42,271 nt of DNA from an uncultured Oscillospiraceae bacterium. Lineage in GTDB: Bacteria; Bacillota; Clostridia; Oscillospirales; Oscillospiraceae. A program made the position numbers and the translations under genes. Location of the stretch: NCBI GenBank assembly GCA_947629755.1, contig CANREY010000009.1, forward strand, positions 1-42,271, given 5' to 3'. Shown one piece after another: positions 1 to 6,618 of the stretch; position 1 is the first letter of the stretch; every line of letters starts with the position of its first letter. The notes below the pieces were generated by a model. That model saw only the letters and a program-made list of their open reading frames with translations. It was not told the origin of the DNA and ran no database searches.

Positions 1-14
1 GTCCTTCATATAAC

Positions 15-74
15 TATGCTCCCCCTATCTCGACAGTGTTTTTCCTTTTCGCTGTCTACTATAGGGGGAGCATA
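15..74. repeat. Perfect 14-bp inverted repeat near the permease 5' end
   Basis: TATGCTCCCCCTAT (15-28) is the exact reverse complement of 61-74. An inner GACAG/CTGTC pair (32-36/52-56) extends the hairpin. It lies in the permease reading frame and includes the candidate GTG start at 36. It could be a 5' mRNA hairpin, an insertion remnant or a boundary of the truncated window. Confidence 0.6.
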
Positions 75-2663
75 TCAGTGACCGTCGTGGGCATAATCCT
101 CTCCGCCGCAATGATAACGGCGGTGACCAGCAGTATATCCAGCTTCGAGCGGTATTTGCAGGACGTGATGGTGGCAAGGGAGGGCCTGTGGCACGGCTCA
201 TTTTGCTACATGCCCGCCTCGGACAGGGCACGGCTGGAGGCGGACGAACATGTCGATTCCGCCGCTTACGCCCAGATAATGGGTTACAGCCGCGTGCTCG
301 ATAACGACGAGTCCCATTACCCGTATCTCTACGTTCTGGGCGCGGACGGGACGTTTTTTGAGCGTATGCCCGTAAATATCACCGACGGGCGGCTCCCGGA
401 AAAGCCGGACGAGATAGTCCTCAGGCACGGGCAGGCCGGGGATACGCAGGTGAAAATAGGCGACACCGTAACGCTTCCCATGGGCGACAGGCTCCTTGAC
501 GGGAAAATACTTGACACCTACGATAACTATGACATGGACGAGGAGCTCCACGTAAACCTTACACGGACCTACACCGTGGTGGGCTATATGGAGAGGCCCG
601 ATTACGAGGACTACGGCCTTCCCGGCCAGATGGCGCTGACATACTGGGACGACGAGCTCGACGCGCCATACCTTGAGAGCTGGTTCCTTCTGAAGGACCC
701 CAAGGATATATTCAGCTTTCAGGCGGATTTCCCCGCCGGGGCATATAAGTCCAAGGACAATTCAAGCTACCTCACGACCCTCGGTATCGTCAGGTACGAT
801 AGCTTCTACACGGTGCTGTACAGCCTCGGCGCCATACTCATATTCCTCATAATGTTTGGCTCCGTGTCCTTGATTTACAACGCCTTCTCCATCTCCGTGG
901 CCGAGAGGACAAAGCAGTTCGGCCTTCTCCGGTCCGTGGGGGCCACGAAAAAGCAGATACGGCGAATGGTATTTACCGAGGCCGTGACCGTCAGCGCCAT
1001 CGGCATACCACTTGGCATACTCTCCGGCATACTGGGCATGACGGTGACCTTCCACTTCATCGGCGGGGAGCTCGCCACCATGTTCGACACCGGCACCAGC
1101 GTGGTACTCAGAATGCACGTGACGCTCTTGGCCGTCATTTCAGCCGCAGTTATCGGCTTTGTGACGGTGCTCATATCCGCTTGGGTACCCTCCCGCCGGG
1201 CTATGAGGATCTCGGCTATCGAGGCCATACGCCAGTCAAACGACGTGTCCGTGAAGCGCCGGGAGGTCAGGACCTCTCCCCTCACCTACAAGCTCTTTGG
1301 CCTGGAGGGGGCCATCGCCTCAAAGCACTTCAAGCGTAACCGCAGGCGCTACCGGGCCACGGTGGTGAGCCTATTTATGTCCGTGGTGCTGTTTATCTCC
1401 GCCAGCTCCTTTTGCCGGCACCTCACGGACGCGGTGGAGGAGGCCTTCAAGGATTACGACTACGACGTGGAGTATCACCACTACCGCGGCACTCAGGACC
1501 AGCTGACCGACCCCATAGGCCCCGAAAAGCTTGAGCTTTTGGCCTTCGCTCTCTCAAGCTCAGATACCGTCAAGGAGGTCTCGGCCACGAAAAAAGTGGG
1601 CGCCTGCGCCCTTTTGGACGTTGACGACATTCCGGAGGATACACGGTCCTCCATATCTGACTCCCCCTATTGCACCACCCCGGTCAATATTTACGGCGTG
1701 GAGGACGAGACATACCGGAGATACCTCGCCGCCCACGGCCTTTCGGAGGAGGAATACATGGGCGAGCACCCCAAGGTGGTGGTCAGGACCACAAAGAGAT
1801 ATTATAACAGCGACACCGGGCGCATGGAGCGCATGGATTTTCTCCGGAAGGACGCCCGCAGTATAAGCCTCATTCCCGAAAAGCAGCGGGACGCGGTCGA
1901 TGACGCCATCTCCGCCGGCCACGCCAGCGGCATGGACGATGATGAGATCCGCGAGAGTGTAGACGCCACCGTCGCCCCTTACGTCAACACCTACGAGATA
2001 GGCTGTATGACGGACGAGCTCATTTTGGGTCTGAACGGCAACAACGGCAAGAACTTCATGTGCGTGCTGATGCCCCTGAGTGAAGCGATGAGAATAGACG
2101 CCTCCGGCGAGAGCATTGGCGTGTACCTCACCATGTCAGACCCCACACGCGGCGTGGAGGACATCGTAAACAGCGCCAAGGCCGCCGGGCTTGACATAAG
2201 CCGTGACGAATTTTACGACGTCTACGAGCGGACCGCCAGCCGGCGGGCGCTGATAACCGTCATAAACGTCATAAGCTACGGCTTTATAATCCTTATCTCC
2301 GCTATCGCCGCCCTCAACGTGTTCAACACCATATCAACCAACGTACTTCTGCGCCGGAGGGAGTTTGCAATGCTCCGGTCAGTGGGCATGACGAACAGGG
2401 GCTTTAACAAGATGATGAATTTTGAGTGCGTCCTTTATGGCACAAAGTCCCTCATCTTCGGCGTCCCCGCGGCCTTCGGCCTGACATACCTCATGTTCCG
2501 GTCGGTAAACGAGGGCGTCGAGACGAGCTTCTACCTCCCCTGGTCCGCCGTGGCTATCGCCGTGGGAAGCGTATTTTTGGTGGTTTTCGCCACCATGATG
2601 TACTCCATGAGCATCGTAAAGCGCGATAACCCCGTGGAGGCTATGAAGAATGAGGTGATATAA
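36..2663 (+). CDS. ABC transporter permease, FtsX/MacB type (5' end uncertain)
   Basis: Membrane permease of an ABC exporter; the ATPase partner is not in the window and presumably lies to the left. The 875 residues have the duplicated layout of large Gram-positive FtsX-like permeases: an N-terminal membrane helix (VTVVGIILSAAMIT), an extracytoplasmic domain, a first FtsX domain at about residues 255-395 (AERTKQFGLLRSVGATKKQI), a central helix near 450, a second extracytoplasmic domain, and a second FtsX domain at about 745-870 (RRREFAMLRSVGMTNRG). The C-terminus (RDNPVEAMKNEVI) is typical of the family. The frame is open to base 3, so the GTG at 36 is only a possible start, and it falls inside a hairpin (15-74). 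The substrate is unknown; related permeases export peptides, lipids or antibiotics. The stop lies 2 bp before the -35 box of the first small RNA. Confidence 0.85.
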   Translation: MFFLFAVYYRGSISVTVVGIILSAAMITAVTSSISSFERYLQDVMVAREGLWHGSFCYMPASDRARLEADEHVDSAAYAQIMGYSRVLDNDESHYPYLYVLGADGTFFERMPVNITDGRLPEKPDEIVLRHGQAGDTQVKIGDTVTLPMGDRLLDGKILDTYDNYDMDEELHVNLTRTYTVVGYMERPDYEDYGLPGQMALTYWDDELDAPYLESWFLLKDPKDIFSFQADFPAGAYKSKDNSSYLTTLGIVRYDSFYTVLYSLGAILIFLIMFGSVSLIYNAFSISVAERTKQFGLLRSVGATKKQIRRMVFTEAVTVSAIGIPLGILSGILGMTVTFHFIGGELATMFDTGTSVVLRMHVTLLAVISAAVIGFVTVLISAWVPSRRAMRISAIEAIRQSNDVSVKRREVRTSPLTYKLFGLEGAIASKHFKRNRRRYRATVVSLFMSVVLFISASSFCRHLTDAVEEAFKDYDYDVEYHHYRGTQDQLTDPIGPEKLELLAFALSSSDTVKEVSATKKVGACALLDVDDIPEDTRSSISDSPYCTTPVNIYGVEDETYRRYLAAHGLSEEEYMGEHPKVVVRTTKRYYNSDTGRMERMDFLRKDARSISLIPEKQRDAVDDAISAGHASGMDDDEIRESVDATVAPYVNTYEIGCMTDELILGLNGNNGKNFMCVLMPLSEAMRIDASGESIGVYLTMSDPTRGVEDIVNSAKAAGLDISRDEFYDVYERTASRRALITVINVISYGFIILISAIAALNVFNTISTNVLLRRREFAMLRSVGMTNRGFNKMMNFECVLYGTKSLIFGVPAAFGLTYLMFRSVNEGVETSFYLPWSAVAIAVGSVFLVVFATMMYSMSIVKRDNPVEAMKNEVI

Positions 2664-2665
2664 AC

Positions 2666-2694
2666 TTGACGGACGGGGCGCGGGAGGGTATAAT
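2666..2694 (+). promoter_or_regulatory. Sigma-A promoter of antitoxin-like RNA 1
   Basis: TTGACG (2666-2671), 17-bp spacer, TATAAT (2689-2694). It begins 2 bp after the stop codon of the ABC permease. Transcription should start near 2701. Confidence 0.85.
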
Positions 2695-2699
2695 GTAGG

Positions 2700-2831
2700 T
2701 GACCAGATGACCGGATAGCGGCTTTGCCTGACGGTCTGGTCCAAAGCTAAGGATCAAGCTTATACCGCAATTTAATTGTCACGGCACAAGACAAGGCCGT
2801 CGCTCTGGTTCAGCGGCGGTCTTTGTCTTTT
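2700..2831 (+). ncRNA. Small RNA 1, antitoxin-like, tandem copy of small RNA 2
   Basis: A predicted RNA of about 130 nt with a consensus promoter and a strong intrinsic terminator (stem 2791-2804 / 2812-2826, then a T-rich run). Its 5' end carries GTGACCAGA (2699-2707) and, 30 nt later, GACGGTCTGGTCC, which can fold back on it. No open frame with a ribosome site is visible. GTGACCAGA is the exact complement of a segment just upstream of the toxin ribosome site at 3111-3119. The terminator stem is nearly identical to that of RNA 2 and so also complementary to the toxin mRNA 3' end. By analogy with RNA II of the pAD1 par locus it would act as an antisense antitoxin. Function is inferred. Confidence 0.65.
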
Positions 2832-2851
2832 AAATATCGTTTGCCCACCCC

Positions 2852-2880
2852 TTGACAAGCGGGGCGAGGAGGGTTATAAT
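2852..2880 (+). promoter_or_regulatory. Sigma-A promoter of antitoxin-like RNA 2
   Basis: Perfect TTGACA (2852-2857), 17-bp spacer, perfect TATAAT (2875-2880). The following bases GTAGGTGACCAGAT match those after the RNA 1 promoter, so the transcription start is probably conserved near 2886. Confidence 0.9.
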
Positions 2881-2885
2881 GTAGG

Positions 2886-3024
2886 TGACCAGATAGAGGA
2901 GAGCGCGTATAGCGGCTTCACCTAACGGTCTGGTCCAAAGTTTAAGCTATGTGTGTACTGTAACCAAAGGTCACAGCAAAGACACAAGGCCGTCGCTATG
3001 GGTCAGCGGCGGCCTTTGTCTTTT
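2886..3024 (+). ncRNA. Small RNA 2, antitoxin-like, converging on the toxin gene
   Basis: A predicted RNA of about 140 nt with the same plan as RNA 1: GTGACCAGA at 2885-2893, a paired GGTCTGGTCC block, a middle hairpin (CTGTAACC/GGTCACAG, one mismatch) and a terminator hairpin (2983-2996 / 3005-3019 then TCTTTT). The terminator overlaps the last codons and stop of the - strand peptide gene (3003-3086). The two convergent transcripts therefore share a bidirectional terminator and are complementary at their 3' ends as well as at the 5' repeat. It also shares the block GAGAGCGCGTA with the toxin 5' leader, suggesting common descent. Antitoxin role inferred. Confidence 0.7.
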
Positions 3025-3086
3025 ATCACTCGAAGTTGCAGAGTAAATCTGTACCCCAAATGGTGAAAAGTAAATGTAAAATACAT
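3003..3086 (-). CDS. 27-residue basic amphipathic peptide, putative type I toxin
   Basis: Short gene starting at ATG 3086 and preceded by a near-ideal ribosome site (AAGGAGG, 8 nt spacing). The peptide begins MYFTFTFHHLGYRFTLQL and ends in a basic tail (KDKGRR). Aromatic or hydrophobic residues alternate with polar ones around a central Gly, as in a beta-hairpin, unlike the helical transmembrane Fst peptide. It has its own perfect promoter (3178-3206). The leader has a 5' hairpin (CCCC-GTAAAT-GGGG) and a small hairpin (CTTT-CCG-AAAG) abutting the ribosome site. The segment TCTGGTCAC upstream of that site is complementary to the 5' ends of RNAs 1 and 2. The last codons lie in the shared terminator stem. 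I do not recognise the peptide family by name; toxin function is inferred from layout. Confidence 0.65.
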   Translation of the reverse strand: MYFTFTFHHLGYRFTLQLRVIKDKGRR

Positions 3087-3177
3087 CTACACCCCCTCCT
3101 TTCGGAAAGAGTGACCAGACCGTCGTTGGTAGGCTCCCTCGCTTACGCGCTCTCCACCCCATTTACGGGGCAACTCC

Positions 3178-3206
3178 ATTATATAATCTCTGATGCAAAT
3201 TGTCAA
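3178..3206 (-). promoter_or_regulatory. Sigma-A promoter of the putative toxin mRNA
   Basis: On the - strand, TTGACA (3206-3201), 17-bp spacer, TATAAT (3183-3178); both boxes are perfect. Transcription would start near 3171, giving a leader of about 85 nt and an mRNA of about 190 nt to the shared terminator. Confidence 0.88.
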
Positions 3207-3215
3207 TACACATCG

Positions 3216-3243
3216 AAATTCCCCGGATTTTTCCGGGGAATTT
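3216..3243 (-). terminator. Intrinsic terminator of eno
   Basis: AAATTCCCCGGA / TCCGGGGAATTT is a 12-bp stem just past the eno stop. It separates eno from the toxin promoter, which begins 10 bp further on in the same direction. Confidence 0.75.
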
Positions 3244-3245
3244 AT

Positions 3246-4502
3246 TTATGAAAATCTGGCTGAGGGGCCGAGGTCGAGCTCGATTTTCATGAGGCGGTTA
3301 TATTTCGCCGTGCGCTCGCCGCGGTTGGGGGCGCCGGTTTTGATGAAGGGGGCGTTGACGGCCACGGCGAGGTCCGCGATGGTGGCGTCCTCAGTCTCGC
3401 CGGAGCGGTGGGATATGACCGGGGTGCAGCCGGCCCGCGCCGCGGTCTCGATGGCGTCAAGGGTGTCCGTGAGAGTGCCGATCTGGTTCATCTTTATGAG
3501 CACCGCGTTGGCCGCGCCCATGTCTATCCCCCGGCGTATCCGGGCGGTGTTGGTCACAAAGAGGTCGTCCCCCACGAGGCGGATCTTATTGCCGAGGGCC
3601 TCCGTGAGCTCACGCCAACCCTCCCAGTCCTCCTCCGCTAAGCCGTCCTCGATGGAGAGCATGGGGTAGCGCTCGGACCAGCTTCGCCAACGGTCGATGA
3701 GCTTTTCACGGCTTATACTCTCCTTGCGCTTGGGGAGGAAGTACTCGCCCTCCTCCCCCGTCCACTCGCTGGCGGCGGCGTCGATGGAGAATTTAAAGTC
3801 CCTACCCGGAGCGAAGCCGGAGGAGGCGACGGCCTCGGTCAAAAGCTTTAGCGCCTGCTCGTCGGACTCCAAGCTGGGCGCGTAGCCGCCCTCGTCCCCC
3901 ACGCCGGAGTGGCGGGTCATTCGGCCCAATGTGTGGAACACCTGCGCGCACCAGCGCACGGCATCGGAGAAGGTGGGCGCGCCGACGGGGACTATCATAA
4001 ATTCCTGCACGTCCAGCGAGTTTGCCGCGTGGGCCCCGCCGTTTATGACGTTCATCATGGGCATTGGGAGCCGCCTTGCGTTCACGCCGCCAAGATATGA
4101 CCACAAGGGCAGTCCGGAGCTCACCGCCGCGGCCTTGGCCGATGCCACGGACACTGACAGTACGGCGTTTGCGCCAAGGCGGGAAAGGTTCTCCGTGCCG
4201 TCAAGCTCACGAAGGGCCCTGTCAAGCCCCGGCTGGTCAAGGGCGTTCATGCCGCGAACAGCGCCGTCTATCTCCCCGGAGACGGCCTCCGCCGCGCCCA
4301 AGACGCCCTTGCCGCCGTAGCGGAGCTTGTCCCCGTCCCTTCTCTCCACGGCCTCAAAGCTCCCGGTGGACGCCCCGGAGGGCACCGCCGCCACGCCGGC
4401 GGAGCCGTCCTCCAGCGTGACCTCCGCCTCCACCGTGGGATTTCCACGGGAGTCCAGTATCTCCCGGCCTGTCACCTTAGATATGCCAACGTATTCCCGC
4501 AT
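3246..4502 (-). CDS. eno: Enolase (phosphopyruvate hydratase)
   Basis: Converts 2-phosphoglycerate to phosphoenolpyruvate in glycolysis; cytoplasmic, Mg-dependent. The 418 residues are near the usual 420-430. The N-terminus is typical (ISKVTGREILDSRGNPTVEAEV). The substrate loop GGAHAANSLDVQEFMIVPVGA lies near residue 150, the catalytic Glu sits in GVGDEGGYAP near 203, the catalytic Lys in LIKMNQIGT near 335, and the signature SHRSGETED near 364. The frame is open further upstream, but ATG at 4502 is chosen because GGAGG lies 5 nt before it and homology begins there. It is divergent from blaI, with about 100 bp between the start and the first BlaI-type operator. The other lower-glycolysis genes (pgk, tpiA, gpmI) lie on the same strand beyond the blaI-mecR pair. 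Confidence 0.97.
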   Translation of the reverse strand: MREYVGISKVTGREILDSRGNPTVEAEVTLEDGSAGVAAVPSGASTGSFEAVERRDGDKLRYGGKGVLGAAEAVSGEIDGAVRGMNALDQPGLDRALRELDGTENLSRLGANAVLSVSVASAKAAAVSSGLPLWSYLGGVNARRLPMPMMNVINGGAHAANSLDVQEFMIVPVGAPTFSDAVRWCAQVFHTLGRMTRHSGVGDEGGYAPSLESDEQALKLLTEAVASSGFAPGRDFKFSIDAAASEWTGEEGEYFLPKRKESISREKLIDRWRSWSERYPMLSIEDGLAEEDWEGWRELTEALGNKIRLVGDDLFVTNTARIRRGIDMGAANAVLIKMNQIGTLTDTLDAIETAARAGCTPVISHRSGETEDATIADLAVAVNAPFIKTGAPNRGERTAKYNRLMKIELDLGPSARFS

Positions 4503-4607
4503 ATTAGCCTCCGATTTAAGATGTAATATGAGGTTAGTATGGCGGAAAACGGCGGGAAATATTTCAAATTTGCCCTTAAAAATCGGTAGAAAAAAATTTT
4601 TCAAGAA

Positions 4608-4621
4608 ACTACTCCGGTAGT
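4608..4621. promoter_or_regulatory. BlaI/MecI-type operator 1
   Basis: ACTAC-TCCG-GTAGT palindrome abutting the -35 box at 4623. The TACTAC/GTAGTA half-site is characteristic of BlaI/MecI operators. Confidence 0.8.
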
Positions 4622-4622
4622 G

Positions 4623-4651
4623 TTGACAAATCCGCACTACTGTGGTAGTAT
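4623..4651 (+). promoter_or_regulatory. blaI-mecR promoter
   Basis: TTGACA (4623-4628), 17-bp spacer, TAGTAT (4646-4651). Operator 2 fills the spacer and overlaps the -10 box, so binding of the repressor would block polymerase, which predicts autorepression. Confidence 0.8.
4636..4649. promoter_or_regulatory. BlaI/MecI-type operator 2
   Basis: ACTAC-TGTG-GTAGT palindrome between -35 and -10. Its centre is 28 bp from operator 1. Confidence 0.85.
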
Positions 4652-4665
4652 GTAACCGGGCCCAA

Positions 4666-4679
4666 ACTACCGTAGTAGT
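4666..4679. promoter_or_regulatory. BlaI/MecI-type operator 3
   Basis: ACTAC-CGTA-GTAGT palindrome in the leader between the promoter and the blaI ribosome site, centred 30 bp from operator 2. All three sites share the 5+4+5 layout. Confidence 0.8.
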
Positions 4680-4697
4680 GTGAAAGGAGCGGAGCTT

Positions 4698-5057
4698 ATG
4701 GAAACAAAGCTTTTTGACTCGGAGATACGGGTCATGAACGTCCTGTGGCGGGAGGGGGACACCACCGCCAAGCGCGTGTCCGACATATTGAAGGAGGAGG
4801 TGGGCTGGAACATGAACACCACCTACACCCTCATCAAGCGTTGCATCGCCAAGGGGGCCATAGAGCGGCGGGAGCCGAATTTCGTGTGCCACGCTCTTAT
4901 CTCACGTGAGACCGTGCAGGAGGCGGAGACGAACGAGCTCATCGGGAAGCTCTACGACGGCGCGCCCTCCAAGCTCTTTGCCGCTCTTTTGGGGAAAAAG
5001 GCGCTGACGGCGGAGCAGATCGAGAAGCTCAAATCCATCGTGGAGGAGTGGGAGTGA
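4698..5057 (+). CDS. BlaI/MecI/CopY family transcriptional repressor
   Basis: 119-residue winged-helix repressor. Residues 1-70 form the DNA-binding domain (LFDSEIRVMNVLWREGDTTA, MNTTYTLIKRCIAKGAIERR). The C-terminal helices (LIGKLYDGAPSKLFAALLGKKALTAEQIEKLKSIVEE) are the dimerisation region and cleavage target in the family. ATG at 4698 is chosen over an in-frame GTG at 4680 because AAGGAG lies 8-9 nt before it and the GTG overlaps operator 3. The gene sits 4 bp before the M56 peptidase, the usual repressor-sensor pair. Three operators upstream indicate autoregulation. No beta-lactamase or PBP gene is nearby, so the regulon is unknown. Confidence 0.93.
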   Translation: METKLFDSEIRVMNVLWREGDTTAKRVSDILKEEVGWNMNTTYTLIKRCIAKGAIERREPNFVCHALISRETVQEAETNELIGKLYDGAPSKLFAALLGKKALTAEQIEKLKSIVEEWE

Positions 5058-5061
5058 CGCC

Positions 5062-6543
5062 ATGGAGACGACGATCATACGAATGAGCCTTGGCGGCGCC
5101 ATACTCATCGCCGTAATAGTCCTCATAAGGCTCCTGGGACTGAGCAGGCTCCCGAAGCGGCTCTTTCCGGCCCTCTGGTGTCTGGCGCTGCTGCGGCTTT
5201 TAACGCCGCTGTCCGTGCCAGTCCCGGCGGGTGTGCCGCTTCCGGCGATCACTATTCCGGACCGTCAGGTCGTGGAGATTTCCGACGCCTCCGCGCCGCT
5301 AAATAGTGCCGGCCATTCGGGTACAGTGACATCTCCGGGAACTGTCCCGTCCACCGGGCCGGCGAGACCGGCGGAGGCGCCTTCTCAGGACGCGGGTGGC
5401 GAACAGTTGAGCTTCCCCATTGTTCCCGCTGTCTGGGCGGCGGTGGGACTGGGGCTGGGGCTATACTTTGCCGTCTCACGGATACGGTTTTGCCGGGAGC
5501 TGAGGACGGCCGTGCCGGTGGAAAGTGAATTTGCCTCCCGGTGGCTGGCGGAGCAAAGGCCCCGCCGCCGGGTGAGGCTTAGGGAGCTGGCGGGGCTCCC
5601 CTCTCCCCTGACCTACGGGATCGTAAGGCCGGTCATACTCGTTCCGCGCGCGTTCGACTGGTCGGATACGGAGGGGGCGGGGTACGTCCTCTACCACGAA
5701 TACACGCACATACGCAGGTTTGACGCGGCGTTGAAGCTCCTCATGGACGTGGCGCTGTGTGTACACTGGTTCAACCCCATGGTGTGGGTTATGTACTTCC
5801 TCTTTGACCGGGACCTGGAGCTTGCCTGTGACGAGGCCGTCCTGCGGCACTACGGCTATGGCAGGCGGCGTGACTACGCCGAGACCATAATCGGCATGGA
5901 GGAAAAGCGCGCTCTGCCCGCGCCATTCGGGAGCTTTTTCAGCAAAAAAACAGCTGAGGAAAGGATACGGGCTATCATGAAATTCAGGAAAAATTCCGTT
6001 GTCGCCCTGTCCATTGCGCTTGTACTGGTTCTGGCCGGGTCCGTCACGGTATTCGCGACGGCCAGCGGCGACGAAAAAACGCCTCCCGCGAGCGGAGGCG
6101 AAGTGGATACTCCGGATATAATTGACAACAACGATGCCAATGGCAACGACGAAATTGACGGCACGACCGGCAACACCGGGGGTACCTCCGGCACGGTTGG
6201 CGGGTTCACCATGGACTGGGCGTGGGAGCACGCGGAGGAGCTTTCTGAGCGGGAGCTCATCGACTTCGCCGCCCGTGCCGACGGGGCCTACGCCGAAGGC
6301 GCGGGGTCCGAGCTGGCCCGCCGCTTCGCCGCCGAGCGCCGGGAGCTCTTGAGAGCCATAGCGGAGGAAAAGGAGATCAGCGTGGACGGGGCGATCGATC
6401 TTCTCACCGGGGAATGGATCATAGCCGGGACCCAGTCCCCCCTCGACGGCGTCGCGGAGCTGGAGCTTACGGAGGCGGAGCGCGGGATATTGGACGACAT
6501 AACGGCGGAGTATGAAAATTCGTTGGCCCAATACCTGTCATAG
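5062..6543 (+). CDS. BlaR1/MecR1-like M56 family membrane metallopeptidase
   Basis: 493-residue integral membrane zinc protease, the presumed sensor that inactivates the BlaI-type repressor encoded just upstream. Membrane helices are visible near residues 8-25, 35-55, 118-138 and 225-245. The zinc motif HEYTH is at 212-216 in LYHEYTHIRRFD, with the downstream glutamate in LELACDEAVL near 253. A further helix near 315-335 leads to an extracellular tail of about 150 residues: a Gly/Asn/Asp/Thr-rich linker and a charged helical segment (ERELIDFAARADGAYAEG). The tail does not look like the penicillin-binding sensor domain of true BlaR1/MecR1, and I see no SxxK or KTG motif, so the signal is probably not a beta-lactam. 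The ATG is 4 bp after the blaI stop, so the two are probably cotranscribed. Confidence 0.85.
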   Translation: METTIIRMSLGGAILIAVIVLIRLLGLSRLPKRLFPALWCLALLRLLTPLSVPVPAGVPLPAITIPDRQVVEISDASAPLNSAGHSGTVTSPGTVPSTGPARPAEAPSQDAGGEQLSFPIVPAVWAAVGLGLGLYFAVSRIRFCRELRTAVPVESEFASRWLAEQRPRRRVRLRELAGLPSPLTYGIVRPVILVPRAFDWSDTEGAGYVLYHEYTHIRRFDAALKLLMDVALCVHWFNPMVWVMYFLFDRDLELACDEAVLRHYGYGRRRDYAETIIGMEEKRALPAPFGSFFSKKTAEERIRAIMKFRKNSVVALSIALVLVLAGSVTVFATASGDEKTPPASGGEVDTPDIIDNNDANGNDEIDGTTGNTGGTSGTVGGFTMDWAWEHAEELSERELIDFAARADGAYAEGAGSELARRFAAERRELLRAIAEEKEISVDGAIDLLTGEWIIAGTQSPLDGVAELELTEAERGILDDITAEYENSLAQYLS

Positions 6544-6582
6544 ACCGCGAAATAACGTCAGAGCGGAGCGATACAGCAAGCA

Positions 6583-6613
6583 AAAAGGAAGGACGCGGGG
6601 CGTCCTTCCTTTT
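6583..6613 (+). terminator. Terminator after mecR1-like gene
   Basis: AAGGAAGGACG / CGTCCTTCCTT stem with a CGGGG loop and a trailing T run. A near copy occurs at 6824-6855 on the other side of repeat copy A. Confidence 0.8.
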
Positions 6614-6618
6614 CAGCC

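Noticed and set aside
2700-3024. Tandem RNAs as T-box or riboswitch leaders
   Set aside because: No T-box consensus and no downstream gene on the same strand; each RNA ends in its own terminator and the next + strand gene is blaI, 1.6 kb away with its own promoter.
2971-3162. A 63-codon frame on the - strand overlapping the toxin region
   Set aside because: It has no ribosome site, runs through the toxin leader in another frame and starts inside structured RNA; the 27-codon frame has an ideal ribosome site and spacing.
4680-4700. GTG at 4680 as the blaI start
   Set aside because: It lies at the edge of operator 3 and upstream of the AAGGAG that is correctly spaced for ATG 4698.
4503-4892. 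N-terminal extension of enolase by 130 residues
   Set aside because: It would run through the blaI promoter, operators and coding start, and enolase homology plus a ribosome site begin at 4502.
5476-6531. A 351-codon - strand frame opposite the M56 peptidase gene
   Set aside because: No motifs, Arg/Gly/Pro/His-rich, fully overlapped by the recognised peptidase.
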